DNA of 64,000 nucleotides from assembly GCF_014698835.1 (NCBI RefSeq), contig NZ_JACJTU010000011.1, forward strand, positions 124,001 to 188,000, read 5' to 3'. Below are positions 1 to 8,976 of the stretch, one piece after another (the first letter of the stretch is position 1; each line of letters begins with the position of its first letter). Below the pieces are notes generated by a model that was not told the DNA's origin, did not search any database, and saw nothing but the letters and a program-made list of their open reading frames with translations. The DNA comes from Nostoc paludosum FACHB-159. GTDB taxonomy: Bacteria > Cyanobacteriota > Cyanobacteriia > Cyanobacteriales > Nostocaceae. Position numbers and translations under genes: made by a program.

Positions 1-492
1 GAGATGAAAAACCTCAGCTTCCAGATGCAAATGCCAGCTACCTCCGATGAAATCATCGTCCAAAGTAACTACCAACGGCTGCTACAGGTAATGCTGAATT
101 TGGTGAACAATGCCATCAAATTTACTCACGAAGGCGGTATCACAGTCAGTGCCGATTTAGTACTCAAAAAGTCAAAGCCGCAATTTCAAGGACAGCAATT
201 TCCAGGGATGGTGAGAGTGCGCGTAGCCGACACTGGTATCGGTGTTTCCTTGGACAAGCAAGATAAACTCTTTCAATTATTCTCCCAGGTGGATGGTTCC
301 CGTACTCGCCAATACGGCGGCACCGGTTTAGGACTAGCAATTTCCCAGAAGCTAGTGGAAGCAATGGGTGGTGAAGTACATTTCTACAGTCTCGGCGAAG
401 GACTCGGTTCCACAGTTACATTCACTGTGCCACTATATCAACAACCAGTGATAGTTTCATCTAGTGATAATAGCTCTATAAAAAATGTCTAG
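1..492 (+). CDS. Sensor histidine kinase, C-terminal ATPase part (5' end outside window)
   Basis: Only the last ~163 residues of a two-component or hybrid histidine kinase are present; the frame is open through base 1. The HATPase_c domain is complete: N box (LNLVNNAIKF), G1 box (VADTGIGV) and G2 box (GTGLGLAIS), followed by a short Ser/Asn-rich tail. No receiver domain follows before the stop, so the kinase ends with its catalytic domain. It would bind ATP and phosphorylate a histidine in the missing upstream part; the sensed signal cannot be deduced. Confidence 0.93.
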   Translation, partial: EMKNLSFQMQMPATSDEIIVQSNYQRLLQVMLNLVNNAIKFTHEGGITVSADLVLKKSKPQFQGQQFPGMVRVRVADTGIGVSLDKQDKLFQLFSQVDGSRTRQYGGTGLGLAISQKLVEAMGGEVHFYSLGEGLGSTVTFTVPLYQQPVIVSSSDNSSIKNV

Positions 493-964
493 TGCTAAGA
501 AGTGTTAAGTTAGGAATGGGCATTGGGCATTGGGGAGCCAGTGCGTTGGGCGGGCAATGCCCGACTTGAAGCAACTGCCGTCATTGGGCATTGAGAGGTG
601 TGGGAGAAGCCAGAAGCATAAATTCTCTTTCTCCTCCCACTTCCCAGTCCCCAGTCTCCAGTCATTAAAAATTGACAACTAACAATCTAGGCGCAATTAG
701 ATTTAGGATCGATTTAACAAACTGGAAAATAAAATTTTGGATAATGGGTAATGAGTGGCGATTCTTAGCGTACATGGAGTGGGAAACCCATGAGCAGAGG
801 GACAGAGGAATATACTAACTCCTAACTCCTCACTTCGCAGTGGGCGCTTATAATGCCCCATGACGCCACTTGCTCCACTTGGGGAGACCCCAAGACCGCA
901 GTGGCTCCCCCATGCCCCATGCCTCATCCCCTATACCCATCCCTAACTGAGTAGGTCTAAAACT
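493..964. other. Intergenic region with dispersed G/C-rich repeats
   Basis: No convincing gene. It contains copies of the GGGCATTGGGCAT-type intergenic repeat (about 520-600) and its complementary TGCCCCATG-type arm (about 850-930). The same repeat style recurs near 7.6, 8.7, 15.4, 22.9 and 25.8 kb. The promoter of the NifU-like gene must lie in the last part but no clear -35/-10 box stands out. Confidence 0.6.
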
Positions 965-1195
965 ATGGAACTAACAACTGACAACGTTGAAACAGTCTTA
1001 GATGAAATGCGCCCTTATCTCATATCTGATGGCGGTAATGTGGAACTTGTAGAACTCGATGGCCCTATTGTCAGACTGCGGTTGCAAGGCGCTTGTGGTT
1101 CTTGCCCAAGTTCTACAATGACTTTGAGAATGGGTATTGAGCGCCGCCTGCGGGAAATGATTCCCGAAATTGCAGAAGTTGAACAAGTTATTTAG
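965..1195 (+). CDS. NifU-like Fe-S scaffold protein (Nfu domain)
   Basis: A 76-residue protein consisting of only the C-terminal Nfu domain of NifU. The conserved CxxC motif is visible as CGSCPSS at about residue 39, preceded by the [11 protein letters not shown] signature. Proteins of this size and kind are the general Fe-S scaffold of cyanobacteria: two subunits share a 4Fe-4S cluster through the CxxC cysteines and pass it on, for example to photosystem I. It stands alone, with no nif genes around it, which favours a housekeeping role over nitrogen fixation. Confidence 0.93.
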   Translation: MELTTDNVETVLDEMRPYLISDGGNVELVELDGPIVRLRLQGACGSCPSSTMTLRMGIERRLREMIPEIAEVEQVI

Positions 1196-1338
1196 GAACT
1201 GGGGACTGGGGGCTAGGGACTGGGTATTAGGAATAATTAACGATTGGTACTGAATGGAGAAGAATGAATTTATTCATTCATAATTTATCATTAATACCTA
1301 GTTCCCAATCCCCAATCCCCAATCCCCAATCACTCCTT

Positions 1339-3573
1339 ATGTCCCATCCCCTCTACGTCGCTTTTATCTGGCATCAACATCAGCCGCTGTACAAATCTCC
1401 TGGCAGCGGCGTTTCGCTATCTCCTAGCCAGCAGTACCGCTTACCTTGGGTACGTTTGCATGGCACTAAAGATTATTTGGATTTGATATTAATCCTAGAA
1501 CGGTATCCTAAGTTACACCAAACGGTGAATTTAGTACCATCGCTGATATTACAACTAGAAGATTATATTGCTGGCACTGCTTTTGACCCTTACCTCACAG
1601 CTAGTCTGACACCGGATGAACAACTCAGCCAGCAACAGCGGGAATTCATTATTCAACACTTTTTTGATGCTAACCACCATACCCTAATCGATCCTCATCC
1701 TCGGTATGCCGAGTTGTATCACCAAAGGCAGGAAAAAGGGGCAAGTTGGTGTTTGGCAAATTGGCAATTGTCAGATTATGGTGATTTACTTGCTTGGCAC
1801 AATTTGGCTTGGATCGATCCGCTGTTTTGGGATGACCCGCAAATTGCTACTTGGTTAAAGCAGGGTCGGAATTTTACTTTAAGCGATCGCCAGCGCATTT
1901 ATTCCAAACAGCGAGAAATCCTCAGTCGCATTATCCCCCAACATCGGAAAATGCAGGAGGCGGGACAGTTAGAAATTACAACTACGCCCTACACTCACCC
2001 GATTTTACCTTTGCTGGCTGATACTAACTCTGGTAGGGTAGCTGTGCCAAATATGACACTACCAAAACAGCGTTTTCAGTGGGCAGAAGATATCCCGCGT
2101 CACTTACAGAAAGCTTGGAACTTTTATAAAGACCGCTTTGGGCAGAAACCCCGCGGTTTGTGGCCTTCGGAACAGTCAGTCAGCCCAGAGATACTTCCTT
2201 ATATTATTGACCAAGGATTTAAGTGGATATGCTCAGATGAAGCAGTTTTGGGATGGACGCTGAAACACTTTTTCCACCGGGATGGGGCAGGGAATGTAGA
2301 GCAACCAGAACTTCTGTACCGACCGTATCGCCTACAAACCGCAACAGGTGACTTGTCAATTGTATTTCGCGACCACAGATTATCAGATTTGATTGGCTTT
2401 ACCTACAGCGCCATGCCAGCAAAACAGGCAGCAGCAGACTTAGTGGGACATTTGCAAGCGATCGCGAAAATGCAAAGAGACAGCCAAAGTCAACAACCTT
2501 GGCTAGTTACCATCGCTTTGGATGGCGAGAATTGTTGGGAATATTACCCCCAAGACGGCAAACCCTTCCTAGAAGCTTTGTATCAATCTTTCAGCAACGA
2601 ACCCCACCTCAAACTCGTCACTGTCTCGGAATTTCTCGAACAATTTCCACCCACAGCCACCATCCCTGGAGGACAACTACATAGCGGTTCTTGGGTCGAT
2701 GGCAGTTTCACCACCTGGATCGGCGATCCTGCTAAAAATCGTGCTTGGGATTACCTCACACAAGCCAGGAATATGTTGGCGAGTCATCCAGAAGCAACAG
2801 AAGAAAATAACCCAGAAGCTTGGGAAGCCTTGTATGCTGCCGAAGGTTCCGATTGGTTCTGGTGGTTTGGTGCAGGACACTCTTCAAATCAAGATGCCGT
2901 CTTTGACCAGTTGTTTCGAGAACATCTGCTTGGTATTTACAAAGCCTTAAATGAACCTGCACCACCTTATCTCAAACAACCAGTAGAGGTTCACCAAGCA
3001 CAAGCAGACCACCGCCCACAAGGTTTTATTCATCCAGTCATTGATGGCAAAGGTGATGAACAAGATTGGGACAAAGCCGGACGCATAGAAATTGGCGGGG
3101 CGCGGGGAACAATGCACAACACCAGCCTCGTCCAGCGACTTTGGTATGGGGTGGATCACCTCAATTTCTATTTGCGAGTGGACTTTAAAAGTGGTGTTGT
3201 GCCAGGGCGAGATTTGCCGACAGAGTTGAATTTGCTGTGGTACTATCCAGACAAAACAATGGTCAACAGCCCAGTTCCCTTGGCAGATGTCCCAGATACA
3301 GCCCCAGCGAATTATCATTTTCACCATCTGCTGGAAATAAATTTGCTGACGCAATCGATTTATTTTCGGGAAGCTGGAGACAATTATCAATGGCATCCCC
3401 GCACTAGTCGTGCCCAAGCAGCTTTAAATAGTTGTTTAGAGTTGGCAGTACCCTGGGCAGATTTGCAAGTTCCGCCAGATTATCCCCTACGCCTAATTTT
3501 GGTGCTTGCCGATGAAGGGCGTTTTTGTAACTACTTCCCAGAAAATGCTTTGATTCCCATTGAGGTACCTTAG
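1339..3573 (+). CDS. Glycoside hydrolase family 57 protein
   Basis: A 744-residue protein starting MSHPLYVAFIWHQHQPLY, the typical N-terminus of GH57 amylase/glucanotransferase-like enzymes (HQHQP motif). An in-frame ATG 75 bases upstream (1264) would add a tail encoded by an intergenic repeat (SSQSPIPNPQS), so 1339 is preferred. Other GH57 landmarks are GLWPSEQSVSPEIL, with a conserved Glu, at about residue 275, and IALDGENCWEYY at about 395. The C-terminal ~150 residues look like a beta-rich accessory domain. The enzyme probably acts on alpha-glucans (glycogen or starch-like); the exact bond specificity cannot be told. A strong terminator follows. Confidence 0.9.
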   Translation: MSHPLYVAFIWHQHQPLYKSPGSGVSLSPSQQYRLPWVRLHGTKDYLDLILILERYPKLHQTVNLVPSLILQLEDYIAGTAFDPYLTASLTPDEQLSQQQREFIIQHFFDANHHTLIDPHPRYAELYHQRQEKGASWCLANWQLSDYGDLLAWHNLAWIDPLFWDDPQIATWLKQGRNFTLSDRQRIYSKQREILSRIIPQHRKMQEAGQLEITTTPYTHPILPLLADTNSGRVAVPNMTLPKQRFQWAEDIPRHLQKAWNFYKDRFGQKPRGLWPSEQSVSPEILPYIIDQGFKWICSDEAVLGWTLKHFFHRDGAGNVEQPELLYRPYRLQTATGDLSIVFRDHRLSDLIGFTYSAMPAKQAAADLVGHLQAIAKMQRDSQSQQPWLVTIALDGENCWEYYPQDGKPFLEALYQSFSNEPHLKLVTVSEFLEQFPPTATIPGGQLHSGSWVDGSFTTWIGDPAKNRAWDYLTQARNMLASHPEATEENNPEAWEALYAAEGSDWFWWFGAGHSSNQDAVFDQLFREHLLGIYKALNEPAPPYLKQPVEVHQAQADHRPQGFIHPVIDGKGDEQDWDKAGRIEIGGARGTMHNTSLVQRLWYGVDHLNFYLRVDFKSGVVPGRDLPTELNLLWYYPDKTMVNSPVPLADVPDTAPANYHFHHLLEINLLTQSIYFREAGDNYQWHPRTSRAQAALNSCLELAVPWADLQVPPDYPLRLILVLADEGRFCNYFPENALIPIEVP

Positions 3574-3606
3574 AACTTTTTTGATTTGTGCAAATTGCAA
3601 GTCTTA

Positions 3607-3647
3607 GATCCCCGACTTCTAGTAAGAAGTCGGGGATCTTGTTTTTT
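3607..3647 (+). terminator. Rho-independent terminator after the GH57 gene
   Basis: A perfect 14-bp stem (GATCCCCGACTTCT, 3607-3620, with AGAAGTCGGGGATC, 3625-3638) closed by the 4-nt loop AGTA and followed by TTGTTTTTT. It lies about 35 bases after the stop codon. Confidence 0.88.
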
Positions 3648-3901
3648 ATAACTAAGTAGGGTTACATAGCCCAATACGGTTCAGTTAAGGTCAAAACTCT
3701 TTGTAAAAGTCAATTTTTCATAGAGACAGGGATTTATAGCGATTTATCACGTTTTGAAAATCTATGTAACTGTTTGAATTTTGCTTTTTAAATTTTTGCT
3801 TATAGAGTAGTAATGATTTGACAAAGAATCAGTAATGTTACTGTTGCCATAGAAGATTCGTCGTAGAATTAAAAACACTTCAGAGCAGATATTCTCCACT
3901 A
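3648..3901. other. AT-rich leader region of the Ser/Thr kinase gene
   Basis: About 250 bases between the terminator and the next start. It is AT-rich, with no ORF of note and no recognisable operator. It presumably carries the promoter for the kinase at 3902. Confidence 0.4.
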
Positions 3902-5002
3902 ATGAATCGCTTTTCTCAAAAAATTACGGATTCTTACGATAGTATTTCACAACAGGTTGAGTTAAGCCAGGTGTCTGGTTGTAAGCAGTTACTTCGCGAT
4001 CGCTATAAAATACTCCAAGTTTTGGGTAGAGGTGGTTTTGGCATCACATTTTTAGCCAAAAATGCCCTATTGCCGGGAAATCCTCTATGCGTAATTAAAC
4101 AGCTATCGCCAAAAGTGACTAGTTCTCAAAGCTGGCAAAAGGCATCTACACGCTTTGAAAAAGAAGCACAAACTTTGGCTTTACTCGGTAGCCATTCTCA
4201 AATTCCCATGTTATTAGACTATTTCCAAGTCAATAAGGAATTTTATTTAGTTCAAGAATACATACCCGGCTTGACTTTGGCACGGGAAGTGCGCCGAACT
4301 GGGCCTAAAAGTGAAGCCTCAGTTAAACAATTTTTACAAGAATTGTTGCCAGTATTACAGTATCTTCATCAAAATGGCGTAATTCATCGAGATATTAAAC
4401 CACAAAATTTATTGCGGCGTGAACATGATAAACGGGTAGTACTGATAGATTTTGGTGCAGTCAAAGAACAATTAATTGATAGTTGTGAAAACTCAGCCAA
4501 TTTATCTGCAAACACTAATTTTGTCGGGACTATGGGATTTGCACCACCAGAACAGTTTTCTTTACGTCCAGTTTATGCCAGTGATATTTATGCAGTCGGT
4601 GTTACTTGTATTTATATGTTGACTGGCAAAAGTCCTTTAGAATTCGACCGAGATCCGATTACTGGTGAAATTTCTTGGCAAAAAGAGGTAAATATCAGCG
4701 ATGATTTTGCCCAAGTTTTAGAAAAAATGTTGAAATTTTCTTTACGCGATCGCTTTAAAACTGCGGATGAAGTAATAAAAGCTTTAGGTAAGGAAAACTT
4801 TTTACCTAACTTGGCGAACTGCCTAACTAACCAAAAGTTGAAAAAGAAAAATCTTATACATCACGAAATTCCAGATTGGGAAATTACTGATTGCCAAATT
4901 AAGCATCCGCAAATTACACAACAGGAAAATTCTGATGTATACGTGCCTCCTGTAGTGAGAACTGCCACTGCCATTCGCAAATGGAGAGCAAGGCTAAAAT
5001 AA
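3902..5002 (+). CDS. Serine/threonine protein kinase (PknB/Hanks type)
   Basis: A 366-residue soluble Hanks-type kinase. Kinase motifs are all present: glycine loop LGRGGFGITF (about 41-50), VIKQL lysine (about 63), catalytic loop HRDIKPQN (about 160), DFGAVKE metal-binding motif (about 182) and APPEQ in the activation segment. The C-terminal ~70 residues lack a recognisable domain or a membrane span. This short architecture is common in Nostoc, often in tandem with other kinases, as here (next gene 5527). Substrates are unknown. Confidence 0.93.
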   Translation: MNRFSQKITDSYDSISQQVELSQVSGCKQLLRDRYKILQVLGRGGFGITFLAKNALLPGNPLCVIKQLSPKVTSSQSWQKASTRFEKEAQTLALLGSHSQIPMLLDYFQVNKEFYLVQEYIPGLTLAREVRRTGPKSEASVKQFLQELLPVLQYLHQNGVIHRDIKPQNLLRREHDKRVVLIDFGAVKEQLIDSCENSANLSANTNFVGTMGFAPPEQFSLRPVYASDIYAVGVTCIYMLTGKSPLEFDRDPITGEISWQKEVNISDDFAQVLEKMLKFSLRDRFKTADEVIKALGKENFLPNLANCLTNQKLKKKNLIHHEIPDWEITDCQIKHPQITQQENSDVYVPPVVRTATAIRKWRARLK

Positions 5003-5526
5003 ACAAGGTCACACACTTGAGTTGACAAAGTATCAAATGAATAATTAATCGGGGAAAATAGAAAATATCAAAAACAAATTTAGTAAGCATTTTGACTAGA
5101 TTCGAGAGTCAGTGATAATTAATTAATCTGGCTCAGGCTTTAATACTTAGTCATTTATTGATTGCAAATATACAAGAAAAAGTACTAAAGCTAGGAGTTC
5201 CAAAAATTTTTTTTCAGATTATTATATAATCGAAAGAATAATTAATTCTATGGCTCTCGTAGTTTTCCACAAATGAGGAAGACTGACTAAACTAGTGCCC
5301 TAGAAAATAGCATAAATTTGCATTGGGCATGGGGCATTGGTTAATGGCTAATGACTAATGACTAATGACCAAATATGCTATTTACAAAGGCTAACCATAT
5401 ATATTAAGTAATTCCCCAATCCCCATAACAGGGTTTTTCTACCACAGTAAGCGAGAGTCAATTATTTTAAGGGTAAATACGGGGCAAACTTAGCTTAAGT
5501 TGTCATGCAGTCGCGCCTGTCAGATC
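5003..5526. other. Intergenic region with heptamer repeats
   Basis: About 520 bases without a gene. It is AT-rich up to about 5280. Around 5340-5368 it holds TAATGAC-type heptamers (short tandemly repeated repetitive sequence) preceded by a GGGCATGGGGCATTGG repeat. The region separates two Ser/Thr kinase genes. Confidence 0.5.
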
Positions 5527-7584
5527 ATGATCTGCTGCTTAAATCCCGATTGCCCAAACCCCCTGAATCCCAATGGAAAGAAGTTTTGCCAAAGTTGCGG
5601 CACCCCGCTGGTGTCGCTTTTGAGAAATCGCTTCCGTGTTATCCGAGTCCTTTCAGATGAAGGGGGATTTGGCAGAACTTATCTATCAGAAGACATAGAT
5701 AAACTCAATGAACGCTGCGTCATCAAGCAATTAGCTCCAAAATTCCAAGGAACTTGGTCGCAAAAAAAAGCGATGGAGTTGTTTGCCCAAGAAGCGCAGC
5801 GACTACAAGAACTTGGAGAACATCCGCAAATTCCGACTTTGTTGGCTTACTTTGAGCAAGAGGGCTGTTTGTACTTAGTGCAGCAGTTTATCAATGGGGA
5901 CAATTTATTAAAGGAGTTGCAACAGCGCAAGAAGCCGCATACTGCTAGGGAAATTCAAGCGATTTTGCTGGATTTACTGCCTGTACTCAAGTTTATCCAC
6001 GATCGCAATGTCATTCATCGAGACATCAAGCCAGAAAATATTATCCGGCATAAAAGCGATGGACGGTTAAGCTTGATTGATTTTGGTTCCTCGAAGCAAT
6101 TCACAGCCAGAGTTCAAAATAAATCTGGTACATCCATTGGTTCCCACGGCTATTCTCCCCTAGAACAAATCAGAGATGGTAAAGCTTTCGCGGCAAGTGA
6201 CTTGTTCGGTTTAGGTGCTACCTGCTTTCACCTGCTGACAGGAACTTCTCCCTTTCAACTGTGGATGGAATGCGGCTATGCCTGGGTGAGTAATTGGCGA
6301 CAATATTTACGCACTCCATTAAATGCTGAATTGGATTGGGTAATTGACAAGCTTTTGAAAAAAGACATTCAACTACGTTATCAGTCAGCCGATGAAGTTC
6401 TCAGAGACTTGATGCCAAAACAACCACTAGCATTGCCACCAGCTGGAAAATCAACTGCTACAATCCCGGTAACTAAAGCATCAAATTTACCAAAAAGTTA
6501 TGGCTTACTGAGAATTCTAGTCTTGGGAAGTGCTTTTATTATGTTGTTTGGATTTAGCGAATCTTGGTATAAACATTTTCGCCGCATTCAAACTACTTTG
6601 TCTTCTAGGCTAATTCATAATAGTCCGAGCAAAAATAACCCTATTTTGGGTCAAGCCCTAAAAATTAACTTAAGCAAAGTTTCCTTATTTAAAACCCTCC
6701 AAGGACACGAAAACTCAGTTTTATCCATCGCCATCAGCCCCGATGGCAAAACCATCGCCAGCAGTGGCGACGATGGCTACGAGGGGCTACGCCTCCGCAA
6801 AATTCAACTTTGGAATATAGCAACAGGAACGCAAATCTCTTCACTCAACACCTATTCTGGACATGTGAATGTCGTGATTATTAGCCCAGATGGCAAAACT
6901 CTGGTAAGTGGTAATGATGACAGCAGCATCAAAATCTGGAATCTGGTAACAGGACGACAAATTCGGACTCTTACAGGGCATTCTGACTCAGTTCATACCC
7001 TAGCCATCAGCCCCGATAGCCAGACCTTAATTAGTGGTAGTGATGATAACACCATCAAAATCTGGGATTTAGCAACCGGAGAGCAAATTAAGACACTGAC
7101 AGGGCATACATTTTGGGTGCGGTCAGTAGCCATCAGCCCCGATGGCGTAATTCTTGCCAGTGGCAGCTTTGACAAAACCATCAAAATCTGGAATTTGGCA
7201 AAAGGATACTCCATCCGTACACTAGCGGGAAATTCTCAAACAATAACAAACGTCGCTATTAGCCCAGATGGTAAAACTTTAGCCAGTGGTAGCCGCGATC
7301 GCACTATCAAACTCTGGAACATAGCCACCGGCAGAGAAATTCGCACCTTGGCGGGACACGACAACACAGTCACAACTGTAGCTTTCAGTCCTGATGGTCA
7401 AATTCTTGCTAGTGGTAGCCGCGATCGCACCATTAAACTCTGGAATATTGCTACAGGAGAAGAAATTCTCACATTGGCAGCCCACACTAACACCATAACA
7501 TCTGTTACCTTCAGTCCTGATAGCAAGACCCTTGTCAGCAGCAGCGATGACAATACTATTAAAATTTGGCGGTTGGTTGAGTGA
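5527..7584 (+). CDS. Ser/Thr protein kinase with N-terminal zinc ribbon and seven WD40 repeats
   Basis: A 685-residue protein from the ATG at 5527; a TTG at 5500 is possible but less likely. Order of domains: a CxxxxC...CxxC zinc ribbon (CLNPDC, CQSCG) in the first 25 residues; a kinase domain with EGGFGRTY, CVIKQL, HRDIKPEN and DFGSSKQ (about 35-300); a single membrane span near residue 340 (ILVLGSAFIMLFGF); then seven WD40 repeats (each SPDGKTLASG...IKIWN) making one propeller. The kinase would be cytoplasmic; the propeller follows the span. The first WD repeat has a 7-8 residue insert (GYEGLRLR) encoded by a dispersed DNA repeat, reported separately. Confidence 0.94.
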   Translation: MICCLNPDCPNPLNPNGKKFCQSCGTPLVSLLRNRFRVIRVLSDEGGFGRTYLSEDIDKLNERCVIKQLAPKFQGTWSQKKAMELFAQEAQRLQELGEHPQIPTLLAYFEQEGCLYLVQQFINGDNLLKELQQRKKPHTAREIQAILLDLLPVLKFIHDRNVIHRDIKPENIIRHKSDGRLSLIDFGSSKQFTARVQNKSGTSIGSHGYSPLEQIRDGKAFAASDLFGLGATCFHLLTGTSPFQLWMECGYAWVSNWRQYLRTPLNAELDWVIDKLLKKDIQLRYQSADEVLRDLMPKQPLALPPAGKSTATIPVTKASNLPKSYGLLRILVLGSAFIMLFGFSESWYKHFRRIQTTLSSRLIHNSPSKNNPILGQALKINLSKVSLFKTLQGHENSVLSIAISPDGKTIASSGDDGYEGLRLRKIQLWNIATGTQISSLNTYSGHVNVVIISPDGKTLVSGNDDSSIKIWNLVTGRQIRTLTGHSDSVHTLAISPDSQTLISGSDDNTIKIWDLATGEQIKTLTGHTFWVRSVAISPDGVILASGSFDKTIKIWNLAKGYSIRTLAGNSQTITNVAISPDGKTLASGSRDRTIKLWNIATGREIRTLAGHDNTVTTVAFSPDGQILASGSRDRTIKLWNIATGEEILTLAAHTNTITSVTFSPDSKTLVSSSDDNTIKIWRLVE
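6771..6799 (+). repeat. Dispersed repeat copy inside a coding region
   Basis: This 29-base stretch within the WD40 kinase gene matches the complement of 59064-59092 at 25 of 29 positions by hand alignment; the shared core is GGGCTACGCCT. The other copy is intergenic. In the kinase it adds residues GYEGLRLR between a WD repeat beta strand and its IxLWN end, while keeping the frame. Confidence 0.7.
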
Positions 7585-7751
7585 AGGGGACTAGGGAGAT
7601 GGCGAAGTGTGGGAAGAGAGGGAAAAGATTTTTCCTCATCTTCCACACTCCCTGCTTGCCCAATGCCCAATTTCCAATGCCCAATGCTGCCCTAACACTC
7701 GTATGATCGAGATGTCAGAAAAATATAACAACCAGATTTTTACCGTAAAAA

Positions 7752-8612
7752 ATGGGCAGTATTTGGGAAATCGATTTTTACTCTCGTCCGATTTTAGACA
7801 CCAATCAAAAAAAAGTTTGGGAAGTCTTAGTCTGTGAAAGTCCGTTGGATACCAACACAAAAGCAGATTCTTTGTTTCGCTATGCTCAATATTGCCCCAG
7901 TACCCAAGTAAATTCGGGCTGGTTGCGAACTGCATTGCAAGAGGCTATTAACCAAGCTGGAAAAGCACCACTTAAAATTCGCTTTTTCCGCCGCCAAATG
8001 AACAATATGATTACGAAAGCTTGCCAAGACTTGGGAATTCCCGCCCAACCCAGCCGCCGTACTTTAATTCTCAACCAATGGTTAGAACAGCGGATGCAGG
8101 AAGTCTATCCTCAAGAAGCAGGATATCAAGAGGGTACTAATCCCTCAGTCCGGTTGGAGAAACCTTTGCCGCAACGTTTACCAGATGCTTTGGAAGGACA
8201 GCAGTGGGTATTTGTGAGCTTAACAGCTGAGGATTTGGCAGAGATGCCAGAGTGGGAAATTGCCTTTGGTGAAGCTTTCCCGCTAGAGTTGGCAAAAGTA
8301 TCACCTGAAACTCGTATTCCTGGTGTTTTGATTTTCTCACCTAGAGCATTGCCTTTAGCGGGCTGGATGTCTGGTTTAGAGTTGGCTTTTTTGAAAGTTG
8401 ACACCAACCAAGAGACAAGATTGCTTTTAGAAACTGGTGTTACTGAAAGCTGGATTTTGGCAAATATCAAAAAATCTCAACCTCTAGCAGAAGCCAAAGG
8501 TTTTGAAGAAGCCAAGCAAAAAGCTAATGGAGTGCATTTTCTAGGCGTACAATCCAACCCCCAAGCCGAATCATTTGCTGGTTTTTGGCTGTTGCAAGAG
8601 GTTAATCTCTGA
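7752..8612 (+). CDS. Tab2/Atab2 family RNA-binding protein (DUF1092)
   Basis: A 286-residue soluble protein beginning MGSIWEIDFYSRPILD, the very conserved start of the Tab2/Atab2 family. It carries further family blocks such as KIRFFRRQMNNMI and QPSRRT, and ends in WLLQEVNL. In algae and plants the relatives bind psaB/psbA leader RNAs and help translation and assembly of the photosystems; the cyanobacterial member probably has a related role. The gene is single and flanked by G-rich and ATGCCC-type intergenic repeats. Family assignment is from recalled sequence features. Confidence 0.9.
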   Translation: MGSIWEIDFYSRPILDTNQKKVWEVLVCESPLDTNTKADSLFRYAQYCPSTQVNSGWLRTALQEAINQAGKAPLKIRFFRRQMNNMITKACQDLGIPAQPSRRTLILNQWLEQRMQEVYPQEAGYQEGTNPSVRLEKPLPQRLPDALEGQQWVFVSLTAEDLAEMPEWEIAFGEAFPLELAKVSPETRIPGVLIFSPRALPLAGWMSGLELAFLKVDTNQETRLLLETGVTESWILANIKKSQPLAEAKGFEEAKQKANGVHFLGVQSNPQAESFAGFWLLQEVNL

Positions 8613-8634
8613 AAATAGCGAATGGGGCATAGGG

Positions 8635-8795
8635 CATAGGGCATGGGGCATGGGGAGATGGGGAGATGGGGGGATGGGGAGATAGGGAAGTGTGGGGAGT
8701 GTGGGGAGAAAGATTTCTTCCCCATCCTCCCACACCTCCCACACTTCTCAATGCCCCATGCCCAATGCCCAATACCCAATGCCCAACGATCGAAA
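8635..8795. repeat. Long imperfect inverted repeat (G-rich arm / C-rich arm)
   Basis: A purine-rich left arm (GGGGCATGGGGAGATGGGG..., GTGTGGGGAG) is followed by AGATTTCTTCCCC and a pyrimidine-rich right arm (CCTCCCACACCTCCC, ATGCCCAATGCCC). The two arms can pair over much of their length. The same design appears at 7590-7690 and 22905-23080. Confidence 0.7.
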
Positions 8796-8837
8796 ATTGC
8801 GATCGCCCAAGAAACGTTGAGACATGGCAATGATTTG

Positions 8838-8962
8838 GGATAATTATCTGCGTCTATCAGCGTCGATCTGTGGTTGAAAATTGCAATTGCAAAGACGCGC
8901 TGATGATTTTTTTGGATAATTATCTGCGTCTGTTGGCGTTGATATGCGGTTCAAAATCCACA
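8838..8962. repeat. Pair of ~49-bp imperfect direct repeats
   Basis: 8838-8886 and 8914-8962 share GGATAATTATCTGCGTCT, then a diverged GCGTYGATMTGYGGTT block; the offset is 76 bases. The second copy runs over an in-frame ATG at 8944, which makes the ATG at 8977 the more likely start of the next gene. Confidence 0.75.
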
Positions 8963-8976
8963 ATTCACTAAGGGTC

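Noticed and set aside
1264-1338. N-terminal extension of the GH57 protein
   Set aside because: It is encoded by a CCCAATCCCCAATCCC-type intergenic repeat, and the family begins at MSHPLYVAFIWHQHQ.
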